Below, one piece after another: positions 18,111 through 27,149 of a DNA stretch of 64,000 nucleotides. Origin of the DNA: Alphaproteobacteria bacterium WMHbin7 (GTDB lineage: Bacteria; Pseudomonadota; Alphaproteobacteria; Rhodospirillales; WMHbin7); the NCBI GenBank assembly GCA_002753155.1, contig PDZW01000004.1, forward strand, positions 1-64,000, written 5' to 3'. The translations under genes were made by a program, and so were the position numbers. The notes under the pieces were generated by a model, which saw only the letters and a program-made list of their open reading frames with translations, had not been told where the DNA came from and did no database searches. Within the stretch, counting starts at the first letter, position 1, and every line of letters starts with the position of its first letter.

Positions 18111-19151
18111 ATGCCCCCCCCTCCCTGGCATCCGGATAATATTGCTGGCCGTCTGGCGCATCTTGAAGCGCGGGGGCGGATAACCAAGGCCGTCCGCGCT
18201 TGGTTCGATCAACAGGGCTTCCTGGAAGTTGAAACCCCCTGCCTGCAGGCATCGCCCGGCATGGAGCCGCATCTCAAGGCCTTTCAAACAACCTTAAGCG
18301 AGCCCTTCGGCGAAACGTCAAGCCGCATGTATCTTCACACCTCGCCCGAATTCGCCATGAAAAAGTTGCTGGCGGCGGGACTCCCTTGCATCTATCAACT
18401 GGCGCACTGCTTTCGCAACGAAGAGCGGAGCCCCACGCACCATCCCGAATTCACCATGCTGGAATGGTACCGATCCGGGATGGGGCTGGATGCGTTGATG
18501 GAAGATTGCGAGGGCTTGGTAAAAGCGGCCCTTCTGGCCAGCGGGCACAAAACCTTGTCCTGGCAGGGAAAGCACTGCGATCCCTTCGCACCCTGGCAAC
18601 GGCTGACCGTCTCCGACGCCTTCTTCGATTTTGCAGGCATCGATCTTTTGGGCACGATCACCGATCCCGACGAACCCGATCCCCGCCCCCTGGCCGAGGC
18701 GGCAGGGCGAATCGGCCTTTCCACCCAGGCAACTGATAGCTGGGAGGATGTCTTCTTTCGACTCTTTCTGGATCGGATAGAACCCCATTTGGGAAGCAAT
18801 GCCCCTGTTTTTCTTACGGGTTATCCCCTCTGCATGGCAGCCCTGTCCAGACAGGACGCTGTGGATTCCCGCCTTGCCATGCGTTTCGAACTGTATGCCG
18901 CGGGGCTGGAACTGGCCAACGCCTTTGCCGAACTAACCGATTCCAAGGAACAAAGGCGCCGATTTGAACGAGACCAGAAGTTGAAGGAACAGCTTTACGG
19001 CGAAAGATATCCCATCGATGAGGATTTTCTTGCAGCGCTTTCGCATATGCCGGAATGTTCAGGTATCGCCCTGGGTTTCGACCGGCTGGTCATGCTGGCA
19101 ACGCAGGCAACAAGCATCGATCAGGTATTATGGCTACCGCTTAGGCATTAA
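18111..19151 (+). CDS. epmA: Elongation factor P--(R)-beta-lysine ligase
   Basis: This encodes 346 residues of the class II lysyl-tRNA-synthetase-like family (GenX/PoxA/YjeA) without an anticodon-binding domain. Class II motifs are visible: FLEVETPCLQASPGMEPHL, YLHTSPEFAMKKLLAAG, FRNEERSPTHHPEFTMLEWY and the C-terminal GIALGFDRLVML. EpmA attaches beta-lysine to a lysine of EF-P, which relieves ribosome stalling at polyproline. Neither efp nor epmB lies in the window. The start ATG 18111 follows the haemerythrin stop by two bases. Confidence 0.93.
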   Translation: MPPPPWHPDNIAGRLAHLEARGRITKAVRAWFDQQGFLEVETPCLQASPGMEPHLKAFQTTLSEPFGETSSRMYLHTSPEFAMKKLLAAGLPCIYQLAHCFRNEERSPTHHPEFTMLEWYRSGMGLDALMEDCEGLVKAALLASGHKTLSWQGKHCDPFAPWQRLTVSDAFFDFAGIDLLGTITDPDEPDPRPLAEAAGRIGLSTQATDSWEDVFFRLFLDRIEPHLGSNAPVFLTGYPLCMAALSRQDAVDSRLAMRFELYAAGLELANAFAELTDSKEQRRRFERDQKLKEQLYGERYPIDEDFLAALSHMPECSGIALGFDRLVMLATQATSIDQVLWLPLRH

Positions 19152-19244
19152 GTGTTGTAATGCTTGCCAAACCCTCCCCGTTTTTCTAAGAAGGGTCAGG
19201 TTCGGGGCAATCCAAACCAGAAATAACCAAAAGATCGAGTGATC

Positions 19245-20357
19245 ATGAGCACTAATTCCAAACCGGGAGTCGTTCTTCCGCCTGTCGACATCACACCCGA
19301 GACACGCGCCGCAGTCGTCGATGCGTTAAAGCGCGTCCTTGCCGAATTCCAGAAAACCGGCAAGGTCGCTGGCTCTGTCAGCTACCAGAACCTGATCGAC
19401 GATCCCACGGCGCTGTACGACTTCATCCAGGTCTATCGCGCCAACCGCGAGGGCGTTGACGCCATCGTGACGGGCAAGGATGGAAAGCCGGTGCGCGATG
19501 ACGAGGCGATCCTGACCTGCGGCGTCTCTCTGGCCCAGATACAACGGCTGCTCATTCTCACCTGCGCCAAGCGCCATTTCGGCGTTTCCTCTCCGGCGGC
19601 CAAGCCCCAGGAAGAGAAGAAGGGGGGATTGGGCGCCCTGTTTCGCAAATCGGACAGCGCCGGAAAGAGCGAAGCGCCCAGATCGAACGAAGAGCGCAAG
19701 CTGACCGAGCTGGCGAAATATCTGGCCTATGATTGGCAGATTCCGCTTCTTCAGATCTACCGCGATACGCTGACCTACCAGCATGTGCTGGAACTGGGCT
19801 CCGAACTGGTTCTCCTGAAAGACGCCAAGGCCATTGCCCAGGCAGGAAAACTGGACCCCGCCCATATCCGCAAGGCGCGTCAGGTGGCAGGCCCCGACTT
19901 CGTGCAACTGCTTTCCGACAATCCCAAGGCGATCGAGGGCATCATCTACTGGAATGCCGACATGTATCGCTTCTTCAAGGGGCTTCTGGGCGAGAAATGC
20001 TGGGTCTTTTTCGGCCGTGACCATAATTTCTTCAATGCCGTGGCCGCACTCGACAAGGCAAAGTGCCGCATCTTCGGCGAAACGCTGGCTGTGATCGCGC
20101 CTGAATGCCTGATCGAATTCGAGCGGCTTAATCTGGACAAGACCAACGCCCTGATCGAAGCCTTCAGGAATAACTTTGGCGACTATCTCGATCAGGCATT
20201 GTCCCAGAAAAGCTTTGCCGTCGATATCCTGCGCCGCCTGGTCGAAAGCTTCGTCCATCTGAAGAAGGATTCCGACCAGCTTCAGGTCTATGCCGACCTG
20301 ACCTGCAAGGCCATTCTGCCCAGCGTTCAGGCATGGCTGGCAAAGACGAAGGTTTAG
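19245..20357 (+). CDS. Conserved-looking protein of unknown function
   Basis: The product is about 370 residues (ATG 19245; a GTG two codons earlier is the track start). It is soluble and mostly helical, with a Lys/Ser/Pro-rich linker around residues 125-155 (PQEEKKGGLGALFRKSDSAG) between an N-terminal domain and a C-terminal domain rich in aromatic residues (WVFFGRDHNFFNAVAALDKA). There is no signal peptide or membrane segment. I do not recognise a family. It stands alone between epmA and convergent thiE, whose stop is three bases away. Confidence 0.7.
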   Translation: MSTNSKPGVVLPPVDITPETRAAVVDALKRVLAEFQKTGKVAGSVSYQNLIDDPTALYDFIQVYRANREGVDAIVTGKDGKPVRDDEAILTCGVSLAQIQRLLILTCAKRHFGVSSPAAKPQEEKKGGLGALFRKSDSAGKSEAPRSNEERKLTELAKYLAYDWQIPLLQIYRDTLTYQHVLELGSELVLLKDAKAIAQAGKLDPAHIRKARQVAGPDFVQLLSDNPKAIEGIIYWNADMYRFFKGLLGEKCWVFFGRDHNFFNAVAALDKAKCRIFGETLAVIAPECLIEFERLNLDKTNALIEAFRNNFGDYLDQALSQKSFAVDILRRLVESFVHLKKDSDQLQVYADLTCKAILPSVQAWLAKTKV

Positions 20358-20359
20358 AC

Positions 20360-21004
20360 CTAATCCTCAGCCGCCGCCCGCATCGCCGCATTCATCGCCA
20401 TCACCCCGGCAGCGGGGCCGTCCGGATGGCCCCACACTCCTGACGAAACAGCCAGAAAATCCGCACCGGCGCGTACCAAAGGCGCGCAATTTTCAGGCGT
20501 GATGCCGCCGATGGCCACAGAGGGCACCACCGTGGCCGATGCCCACCATTCCAGAATCTCGGGATTTGTCCGCGTCTTGGCCTCTTTGGTCGATGTCGGA
20601 AAAAAAGCGCCGAAGGCGACGTAATCGGCCCCCGCCTCGCCCGCCTCCATCGCCAAGTGGCGCGAATCGTGACAGGTGACGCCAACGATTGCATCGCGTC
20701 CCATCAAGCGTCTTGCCTCGGCATAACTCGCATCCTCCTGGCCCACATGAACGCCATCGCAGCCTGCCTTGGCGGCCAGATCGGGCCGGTCATTCAGAAG
20801 AAAGGCGATACCCCGAGATTGAACCAGCGGACAAAGCTTCGAAGCAGTGCCTAGGATTTCGTCATCCCCAGCCCCCTTCAAGCGCAACTGCAGCACAGCG
20901 ACATCACCCGCATCAAGCGCTCGCTCCAATTGATGCGCGAACGCGTTCAGATCGGAAAGAACGGGGGGCGTGATCAGGTAGAGGCGGCAGGCAGCAGCGG
21001 TCAT
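20360..21004 (-). CDS. thiE: Thiamine-phosphate synthase
   Basis: This 214-residue TIM barrel condenses HMP-pyrophosphate with the thiazole phosphate to give thiamine phosphate. Family signatures are [66 protein letters not shown] and a phosphate-binding [10 protein letters not shown]. The start overlaps the upstream 119-residue ORF by four bases. No TPP riboswitch was recognised upstream of the pair. Confidence 0.93.
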   Translation of the reverse strand: MTAAACRLYLITPPVLSDLNAFAHQLERALDAGDVAVLQLRLKGAGDDEILGTASKLCPLVQSRGIAFLLNDRPDLAAKAGCDGVHVGQEDASYAEARRLMGRDAIVGVTCHDSRHLAMEAGEAGADYVAFGAFFPTSTKEAKTRTNPEILEWWASATVVPSVAIGGITPENCAPLVRAGADFLAVSSGVWGHPDGPAAGVMAMNAAMRAAAED

Positions 21005-21360
21005 CTTCGATTTTTCCTTTGCGTTTCGATACGCCCCCCGCAGTCATGAGCGATGGCCTGCAGCTTGGCAAGAACCCTGGGCGGCGCCTTGACTCTGACC
21101 GCAGTTGCACCTCTGGCCAGGGCATCCAAAGCCAGGCCCGGGGCCTCGCCGGCATCGATCAAAACCTCTGCCTTAACGCCCGGGACCAAGCGCATGGCCT
21201 CCCCGGCCAGGGCCAGGAACCAGGCAGCACCTTGAATTTCGGCGGCATGGGGAGGGCTTTCCAGAATCACCCGCCGCCCCTCGTCTCTGGCTTGCAACAG
21301 GGCGGCTACAGCCTGGGAAAGGCTTTGTACAACCAAGGAAATCGGCGGGCGCGTTACCAT
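21001..21360 (-). CDS. Small conserved hypothetical protein upstream of thiE
   Basis: This 119-residue soluble protein has alternating short helices and strands ([60 protein letters not shown]), suggesting a small alpha/beta domain. I cannot assign a family. It is translationally coupled to thiE by a four-base overlap. A role near thiamine synthesis is guilt by association only. Confidence 0.7.
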   Translation of the reverse strand: MVTRPPISLVVQSLSQAVAALLQARDEGRRVILESPPHAAEIQGAAWFLALAGEAMRLVPGVKAEVLIDAGEAPGLALDALARGATAVRVKAPPRVLAKLQAIAHDCGGRIETQRKNRR

Positions 21361-21427
21361 TCGTTACTTGCAATTCCAGCCCTGGAGGGTCAATTTCCAG
21401 GGCAGTGTACCCTTCTGGAGAGTTCCG

Positions 21428-22438
21428 TTGAAGCCCAGCTTGCGACTTTTCATCACCGGACTGGCCCTTATCGCCGTCATCGGAACGGCTTGGTTCTACC
21501 TGAAAGCACCCAGCGTTGATGCCGCCCTGGTCACCCGGGGGCTTGCGGTCGAAGCCATCTATGCCACCGGAACAGTCGAGCCGGTGCGCTGGGCCAAGGT
21601 ATCGCCGACCGTGACCGCCAGGCTGGTCGAGGTGCTGGCCCATGAGGGAGATACCGTGACGGAAGGTGCGAAACTGGCCCGCCTGGACGACGGCGAGGCC
21701 AAGGCGCGGGTGGCCGAACTGGCGGCGCGCGAATCCTTTCTCAAGCAAGACATGGAACGCATCGACCGCTTGGCGCGCAGCGAATATGCCAGCCGCCAAT
21801 CGAACGAGCGCGCCAAAAGCGAGCTGGGCCAGGCCGTCCAGGCCCGCGCGGCAGCGCAAAAGCGGCTCAATGAATATTTCATGGTCTCGCCGGTTTCGGG
21901 CACGGTGCTGCGTCAGGACGGCGAACCGGGCGAAGTGATGCAGCCCGGCCAGATCATGTTCTGGGTGGGCGAACCCAAGCCGCTTCGGGTTACGGCCGAG
22001 ATCGACGAGGAGGATATCGTCCGCCTAAGCCTGAACCAGAAGGCCCTCTTGAAAGCCGACGCCTTTCCGGGCCAGGCTCTGGTCTCCAGCGTTGCCGAAA
22101 TCACGCCCAAAGGCGATCCGGTCAACAAGACCTACCGTGTGCGCCTTGCCCTGCCCGACGACTCACGGCTTCTGATCGGCATGACGGTCGAGGTCAATGT
22201 CATCGTGCGCGAAACGCCAGATGCCCTGCTTGTCCCTGCCCTGGCGCTCGATGGCGCTCATGTCTGGGTGGTCAAGGACGGACAGGCGGAAAAACGCGCC
22301 GTGAAAATCGGCGTCAAGGGAGCCCGGGAGGGCGAAATCCTGGAAGGTGTCGCCGAGGGCGACATGGTGATCCTGTCGCCCCCCAAGACACTTTCAAACG
22401 GCCAGCGCGTCTCGGCCACGATCAAGCCCCAGCCGTGA
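21428..22438 (+). CDS. Periplasmic adaptor (HlyD/MacA-type) of ABC exporter
   Basis: The product is 336 residues from TTG 21428, chosen because GGAGAG lies 6 bases upstream; the track start is 20 codons earlier and has no ribosome-binding site. An N-terminal membrane anchor (LFITGLALIAVIGTAWFYL) is followed by a split lipoyl/barrel-sandwich domain (VEVLAHEGDTVTEGAKLARLD and SPVSGTVLRQDGEPGEVMQP), a short coiled-coil hairpin and a beta-barrel. It connects the inner-membrane ABC exporter to the periplasm or an outer-membrane channel, none of which is encoded nearby. It overlaps the permease gene by four bases (GTGA). Confidence 0.88.
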   Translation: MKPSLRLFITGLALIAVIGTAWFYLKAPSVDAALVTRGLAVEAIYATGTVEPVRWAKVSPTVTARLVEVLAHEGDTVTEGAKLARLDDGEAKARVAELAARESFLKQDMERIDRLARSEYASRQSNERAKSELGQAVQARAAAQKRLNEYFMVSPVSGTVLRQDGEPGEVMQPGQIMFWVGEPKPLRVTAEIDEEDIVRLSLNQKALLKADAFPGQALVSSVAEITPKGDPVNKTYRVRLALPDDSRLLIGMTVEVNVIVRETPDALLVPALALDGAHVWVVKDGQAEKRAVKIGVKGAREGEILEGVAEGDMVILSPPKTLSNGQRVSATIKPQP

Positions 22439-23682
22439 AGCTGCTGCTGCATATCGCCCTTGGGCATCTGCTCGCCCGCAAGCGCCAAACCCTGGTCTCG
22501 ATGATGGGTGTGGCCATGGGTGTCGGTTTCTCAATCGCCATGGCCTCGCTGATGGAAGGATCACAGCGCGATTTCATCACCCGCATCGTCGACAACATGC
22601 CCCATATCGTCATTAAGGACGAATTTCGCGCCAATCCCTTGCAGCCGGTCGATCTGCTTTTTCAAAAAGGGGCCGTGGAACTGAAGGGCTTGAAGCCCAA
22701 GGATGAGATCAGGGGCATCAAGGCCCCCTGGAACAAGATCGAGGCGCTGGAAGCGCTGCCGGGCCTGAAAGTCGCCCCCACCTTGTCCTCGCAGATTTTT
22801 CTAAGCTTCGGCGGCAAGGATGTCTCGGCCACGCTGCTTGGCATCGACGTCGAGCGCGAGCGCCAGGCCACCAGTATCGAAGCCGACATCGTTACCGAAG
22901 GCGGTTTGGACAGTCTGCACACCGCCGCCAACGGCCTCATTTTGGGCCGTGGACTCGCCGCCAAGCTGGGCGCTCAGCCCAACGATACGCTGACCGCCAC
23001 CTCGGCCTCGGGCGTGGTCATGAAGATGAAGGTGGTGGGCTTGTTCCATACCGGCATCATCTCGGTCGACAGCAGCCAGTCTTATGCCCTCTTGAAGAAG
23101 GCGCAGATTCTGGCTGATCGGCCCAATGTGATCAATCTGATGCGGATCAAGATGAGCGATCCCATGGCCGCCGTCGATATGGCCCTGATGCTGGAATCGC
23201 GCTGGGGCTATAAATCCGAATCCTGGCAGGAATCGAACGAGGGACTGCTGGGCGCCTTCGCCATCCGCAATGCCGTGATGTATATCACCGTCTCGGCCAT
23301 CCTGATCGTCGCCAGCTTCGGCATCTTCAACGTCGTCTCGACCGTGGTCTACGAAAAAACCCGCGACATCGCGATTTTGCGCTCGATGGGATTCGAGCCT
23401 TCCGACATCAAGGGCATCTTCCTTCTGGAAGGCTTTCTGGTGGGTCTGCTGGGCGCACTGCTGGGCTGGGGGCTGGGATTCGGGCTCTGCCAGATTCTGG
23501 GCATGATCCGCTTCAACATCAAGATGATGACCGAAGTTCAGGGATTCATTCTGCACTCGACCTGGATTCACTACACGCTCTCGGGCGCCGTGGCGGCCAC
23601 GTCGGCCACCCTGGCCTCTTACCTGCCCGCCCGCAAGGCGTCGCGATTAAAACCGGTGGATACCATCCGGGGGGCGGCATGA
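22435..23682 (+). CDS. FtsX/MacB-type ABC transporter permease
   Basis: The product is 415 residues with one N-terminal helix, a large periplasmic domain (about 50-270) and three C-terminal helices ([60 protein letters not shown]). This is the MacB/LolC topology. The cytoplasmic coupling segment [17 protein letters not shown] is characteristic. The start is GTG 22435, overlapping the adaptor stop; its own stop overlaps the ATPase gene. The set probably exports a peptide, lipid or small toxic compound. No substrate can be read from the sequence. Confidence 0.88.
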   Translation: MKLLLHIALGHLLARKRQTLVSMMGVAMGVGFSIAMASLMEGSQRDFITRIVDNMPHIVIKDEFRANPLQPVDLLFQKGAVELKGLKPKDEIRGIKAPWNKIEALEALPGLKVAPTLSSQIFLSFGGKDVSATLLGIDVERERQATSIEADIVTEGGLDSLHTAANGLILGRGLAAKLGAQPNDTLTATSASGVVMKMKVVGLFHTGIISVDSSQSYALLKKAQILADRPNVINLMRIKMSDPMAAVDMALMLESRWGYKSESWQESNEGLLGAFAIRNAVMYITVSAILIVASFGIFNVVSTVVYEKTRDIAILRSMGFEPSDIKGIFLLEGFLVGLLGALLGWGLGFGLCQILGMIRFNIKMMTEVQGFILHSTWIHYTLSGAVAATSATLASYLPARKASRLKPVDTIRGAA

Positions 23683-24362
23683 ACCTAGAGACGCCCGCCA
23701 TCGAGGCCAGATCTCTCTCGCGCATTTTGCCCGGCCTGGTTCCCGCCGTGCTGGTCGATGGCGTGGATTTCAGGGCGGAGAAGGGCGAGTTGGTGGCGAT
23801 CACCGGCGCCTCGGGCTCGGGAAAATCCTCGCTGTTGTATCTACTGGGATTGCTTGACGAACCGACCAGCGGTTCGGTCATCATCGCAGGACAGGACTGC
23901 GCCCCGCTGTCGGATGCCGAACGCACCTATCTGCGATTGGAGCGACTGGGCTTCGTCTTTCAATTCCATTTCCTGCTGGCCGAATTCACGGTGCTGGGCA
24001 ATGTCTGCATGCCGATGAAAAAACTGGGGCGGTTGAGCGACGCTGAACAGGACGCACATGGCCGTGCCTTGCTGAAAGAGCTGGGACTACAAGGCTTCGA
24101 AAAGAAACTGCCCGAGCAATTGTCGGGCGGCGAGCGTCAGCGCGTGGCGATTGCAAGAGCCCTGGCCAACGCGCCCGGCATCCTTCTGGCCGACGAGCCC
24201 ACGGGCAATCTGGACAGCAAGAACAGCCGCATCGTTTTCGATATCTTTCGCAACCTGGCCCGCGACCACGGCAAGACGATCATCACCGTCACGCATGATC
24301 ACGATCTGGCCAAAACCTGCGACCGCCAGGTACATCTGGCCGATGGAAAAGTGGTGGCATAG
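23679..24362 (+). CDS. ABC transporter ATP-binding protein (LolD/MacB type)
   Basis: The product is 227 residues with Walker [10 protein letters not shown], a Q-loop [12 protein letters not shown], signature [10 protein letters not shown], Walker [13 protein letters not shown] and switch histidine TVTHDHDL. It is the stand-alone ATPase of the adaptor-permease-ATPase exporter and overlaps the permease gene by four bases. Confidence 0.93.
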   Translation: MNLETPAIEARSLSRILPGLVPAVLVDGVDFRAEKGELVAITGASGSGKSSLLYLLGLLDEPTSGSVIIAGQDCAPLSDAERTYLRLERLGFVFQFHFLLAEFTVLGNVCMPMKKLGRLSDAEQDAHGRALLKELGLQGFEKKLPEQLSGGERQRVAIARALANAPGILLADEPTGNLDSKNSRIVFDIFRNLARDHGKTIITVTHDHDLAKTCDRQVHLADGKVVA

Positions 24363-24450
24363 TTTTGTTTTGGCCCCTCCCTCTTGACCCTGAGCCAAGG
24401 CGTCACCACTTGAGCCGGGCCCATTTCACTCATAAGGAGATCTGTTTCTC

Positions 24451-24948
24451 ATGGCGACCGTTACCCTGAAAGGCAATCCGATCAACACCAACGGCACCCT
24501 GCCCGCAACCGGGGCCAGTGCCCCCGATTTCCGTCTGGTCACTGTGGAGCTGGGCGACCTCGCCCTCAAGGACGTTGCCGACAAGACCGTGATTTTGAAC
24601 ATATTTCCCAGCATCGACACGCCGGTCTGCGCCGCCTCGGTGCGCCGCTTCAACGCCGATATCGACAAGATGGGCGGCCCCGTCGTTCTCTGCGCCTCGG
24701 CGGATTTACCCTTTGCCCACAAGCGCTTCTGCGGCGCCGAGGGGCTTGAGCGGGTCAAGTCGGTTTCCGACCTGCGCGACAAGGGCTTTGGCGAGCGTTA
24801 CGGCGTCAAGATCGTCGACGGCCCCCTGGCCGGACTGCTGGCCAGGGCCGTGGTGGTCATCAAGCAGGGCAAAGTGACCTATACCCAGCTTGTTCCCGAA
24901 ATCACCCAGGAACCTGATTACGACGCCGTTCTGGCCGCCGTAAAGTAA
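24451..24948 (+). CDS. tpx: Thiol peroxidase (Tpx, atypical 2-Cys peroxiredoxin)
   Basis: This 165-residue protein reduces hydrogen peroxide and organic peroxides using thioredoxin. The peroxidatic cysteine lies in SIDTPVCAASVRRFN near residue 60 and the resolving cysteine in ADLPFAHKRFCGAEG near 94. AAGGAGA precedes the ATG. It appears monocistronic, with a strong hairpin just after the stop. Confidence 0.95.
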   Translation: MATVTLKGNPINTNGTLPATGASAPDFRLVTVELGDLALKDVADKTVILNIFPSIDTPVCAASVRRFNADIDKMGGPVVLCASADLPFAHKRFCGAEGLERVKSVSDLRDKGFGERYGVKIVDGPLAGLLARAVVVIKQGKVTYTQLVPEITQEPDYDAVLAAVK

Positions 24949-24955
24949 GCGCCTT

Positions 24956-24991
24956 CCCGGGGCATGGGCGCATTGACGCCCATGCCCCGGG
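24956..24991 (+). terminator. Strong hairpin downstream of tpx
   Basis: A perfect 15-bp stem CCCGGGGCATGGGCG/CGCCCATGCCCCGGG with a 6-base loop lies 8 bases after the tpx stop. No T-run follows, so it may be a transcript-stabilising or rho-assisted end rather than a classic intrinsic terminator. Confidence 0.65.
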
Positions 24992-25028
24992 CGGCCTATC
25001 CTCGCCCGGCTTTTAAAGGTCCCGGCGA

Positions 25029-25256
25029 ATGAATGGCAGCAGCGCCAGCAAGACACCCCCCAGATGCGATCAGGCGGTCAAGCGCCTGGAGCGCGCCATT
25101 GCGCGTCTGGAGAGAGCCGCCCAAAGGGATGCCAGGGATGATGGCAAGGTTGCTCGGCTTGAATCCGAACTGACCCAGATGAAGACGCTTACCCTGTCGG
25201 TGACCGAGCGCCTGGATGGCGCCATCGGGCGTATCCGCATCGCCTTGGAGAATTAG
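25029..25256 (+). CDS. Small coiled-coil protein (DUF4164-like) upstream of zapA
   Basis: The product is 75 residues, almost entirely predicted coiled coil (QAVKRLERAIARLERAAQRD ... VARLESELTQMKTLTLSV). Alphaproteobacteria commonly carry a DUF4164-type coiled-coil gene directly before zapA, and this matches in size and position. It probably works with ZapA at the division site. The stop lies three bases before the zapA start. Confidence 0.8.
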   Translation: MNGSSASKTPPRCDQAVKRLERAIARLERAAQRDARDDGKVARLESELTQMKTLTLSVTERLDGAIGRIRIALEN

Positions 25257-25259
25257 CCC

Positions 25260-25580
25260 TTGGGTCAGATCACGGTCAACGTCAACAATCGCCCCTACGT
25301 CATCGCCTGCGATGACGGCCAGGAAGCGCATCTGACGCGCCTTGCACGCTATGTCGATCAGCGGGTCGGCCAGTTGGTGGCCGCCGTGGGACAGGCGGGC
25401 GAGGCCAGGCTGCTGCTGATGGTCAGCCTTCTGCTGGCCGACGAACTGTCGGAAGCCTATGAGCAATCCAAGCGCCTGGGAGCTGGCATGGAACCAAGTT
25501 CCGACGAAGCGCTGGCGAATCTTCTGGACCGACTGAGCCAGAGAATCGAAACCATTGCCGAACGCTTCGAACAGGCATAG
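25260..25580 (+). CDS. zapA: Cell division protein ZapA
   Basis: The product is 106 residues with the N-terminal ZapA domain (GQITVNVNNRPYVIACDDGQ then EAHLTRLARYVDQRVGQL) and a C-terminal coiled coil. ZapA cross-links FtsZ filaments at the Z ring. The start is TTG 25260. The position between the DUF4164-like gene and 6S RNA/5-FCL is the canonical order. The last codons overlap the 6S RNA promoter. Confidence 0.92.
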   Translation: MGQITVNVNNRPYVIACDDGQEAHLTRLARYVDQRVGQLVAAVGQAGEARLLLMVSLLLADELSEAYEQSKRLGAGMEPSSDEALANLLDRLSQRIETIAERFEQA

Positions 25581-25583
25581 AGT
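25555..25583 (+). promoter_or_regulatory. Predicted sigma-70 promoter of 6S RNA
   Basis: TTGCCG at 25555 and TAGAGT at 25578 are separated by 17 bases. Transcription would begin about 7 bases later, where the 6S RNA terminal helix starts. The elements lie inside the end of zapA. Confidence 0.6.
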
Positions 25584-25587
25584 CATC

Positions 25588-25756
25588 CATGGACGGCTGC
25601 TGCACGACCCGTCAGGTTGGAACGTCCCTGCGGCCAATACAAATCCTCTTGGGAGCTGTCTCTACCGGAGCCTTGGTTCCGGCATATGGTGCCCACCTGC
25701 ACTTGCAGGCCACAGAGGAGACGCTGAACCAACGATCGCGGCGGCACCGTCCACCT
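25588..25756 (+). ncRNA. ssrS: 6S RNA
   Basis: The roughly 170-base gap between zapA and the 5-FCL gene is the usual 6S RNA locus. The ends can pair (TGGACGGCTGCTGC with GCGGCGGCACCGTCCA, allowing G-U). Inner helices follow (AGGTTGG with CCAAC; TCCTCT with AGAGGA), with a large open region between them as in the 6S fold. 6S RNA mimics an open promoter and sequesters sigma-70 RNA polymerase. The ends were placed from the pairing and the upstream promoter. Confidence 0.85.
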
Positions 25757-25776
25757 TCCGCCTGTCCGGCCTCCCC

Positions 25777-26343
25777 ATGACCGAGAGCAAAGCGTCGCTC
25801 CGCCTGCGGCTTCGCAAGCTGCGCCGGTCCGTGCATGTAGCAAGAGGGGAAGAAGCCGCCCTCAGCCTGCAAGATCACCTCATCCCCTGCCTTGGTCCTG
25901 TCAATAACTTGCTGGTGGCGGGCTATTGGCCGATGGGGTCCGAGATGGACCCCCGCCCCTTGATGGCGTCGCTTCAAGATCGAGGGGCTCGCCTGGCCCT
26001 GCCCGTGGTCACGGCCAGGAATGAGGCCCTCTCTTTTCGCGCCTTCTGCTTTGTCGATGCCTTGCAGCCCGGATTATGCGGATCACTTGAGCCAGCCCCT
26101 GACCAACCCCTGCTTACGCCCTCGCTGCTGCTGGTGCCCCTGCTGGGCTTCGACCACAAGGGCTGTCGCCTCGGCCAGGGCGGGGGATATTACGACCGCA
26201 CACTGGCGGTCTTGCGCACCCAGGGTCAGGTAAAAGCTATCGGCATCGCCTATGCGGCCCAAGAGGTTGCCAGCCTGCCCAGCCAAGCCCATGATCAGAG
26301 GCTGGACGCCATCGCCACAGAGGAAGGTTTTATCGAGATATGA
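25777..26343 (+). CDS. 5-formyltetrahydrofolate cyclo-ligase
   Basis: The product is 188 residues from ATG 25777; the longer track start would run through the 6S RNA and is rejected. Family motifs are YWPMGSEMDPRPLM and the ATP/folate-binding PLLGFDHKGCRLGQGGGYYD. It converts 5-formyl-THF to 5,10-methenyl-THF. Its location just after 6S RNA is widely conserved (ygfA). The stop overlaps the next gene by four bases. Confidence 0.93.
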   Translation: MTESKASLRLRLRKLRRSVHVARGEEAALSLQDHLIPCLGPVNNLLVAGYWPMGSEMDPRPLMASLQDRGARLALPVVTARNEALSFRAFCFVDALQPGLCGSLEPAPDQPLLTPSLLLVPLLGFDHKGCRLGQGGGYYDRTLAVLRTQGQVKAIGIAYAAQEVASLPSQAHDQRLDAIATEEGFIEI

Positions 26344-27149
26344 AGCTGCTTTTTCTGGGCGATATCGTGGGCAGAAGCGGGCGCGACGCCGTGATCGCCC
26401 TGCTTCCCCAACTGAAACAAGACCTTGGCCTGGATGGCGTGATCGTCAATGGCGAGAACGCCGCACACGGCTTTGGCATCACGCCCAAGCTGTGCCAGGA
26501 TTTCTATGCCGCCGGTGTCGATGTCATCACGCTGGGCAATCATGCTTGGGATCAGAAGGAATTGATGGGGGCCGCCGATGCGGACACTCGACTGGTCCGT
26601 CCCTTGAACGCGGTTCGCGCCACTCCCGGGCGCGGCTTTGCCCTGGCCGAACTGCCCCGGGGGCGAAAAATCCTGGTGACCCAGGTCATCGGACGCCTGT
26701 TCATGGACGGGGTAGACGACCCTTTCGCCGCCATCGACGCGTTGTTGGCCCGCTATCCCCTGAAAGGGGCCGTCCACGCCATTCTGGTCGATGTGCATGC
26801 CGAAGCGACCAGCGAGAAAATGGGCATGGGCCATTATCTGGACGGGCGCGTTTCCGCCGTCATCGGCACCCATTCGCATGTCCCCACGGCGGATGCGCAG
26901 GTTCTGCCCAAAGGCACTGCCTACCAGACCGATGCCGGCATGTGCGGCGATTATGATTCCGTCATCGGCATGGGCAAGGACACCGCCGTCTTCAAGCTGG
27001 TCCGCAAGCTGCCCACCGACCGTCTGGCTCCGGCGGATGGACCCGCCACCGTTTGCGGCGCCGTGATCGATATCGACGATGCGACTGGCCTTGCAAGATC
27101 GATTGTGCCCTTGCGCCTGGGCGGTCGACTTTCCGAGACCCGTCCCTGA
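26340..27149 (+). CDS. YmdB-like metallophosphoesterase
   Basis: The product is 269 residues of the TIGR00282 calcineurin-like family. Metal-binding motifs run in order: LGDIVGRSGRDAV, VNGENAAHGFG, LGNHAWDQKE, and a C-terminal GTHSHVPTADAQVL with YQTDAGMCGDY. Family members hydrolyse 2',3'-cyclic nucleotides. It is coupled by overlaps to the 5-FCL gene upstream and the rhomboid gene downstream (TGATG). Confidence 0.92.
   Translation: MKLLFLGDIVGRSGRDAVIALLPQLKQDLGLDGVIVNGENAAHGFGITPKLCQDFYAAGVDVITLGNHAWDQKELMGAADADTRLVRPLNAVRATPGRGFALAELPRGRKILVTQVIGRLFMDGVDDPFAAIDALLARYPLKGAVHAILVDVHAEATSEKMGMGHYLDGRVSAVIGTHSHVPTADAQVLPKGTAYQTDAGMCGDYDSVIGMGKDTAVFKLVRKLPTDRLAPADGPATVCGAVIDIDDATGLARSIVPLRLGGRLSETRP

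Noticed and set aside
25555-26343. 262-aa track ORF for 5-FCL starting at 25555
   Set aside because: The first 74 codons are the end of zapA and the 6S RNA in another frame; the 5-FCL family begins at ATG 25777.
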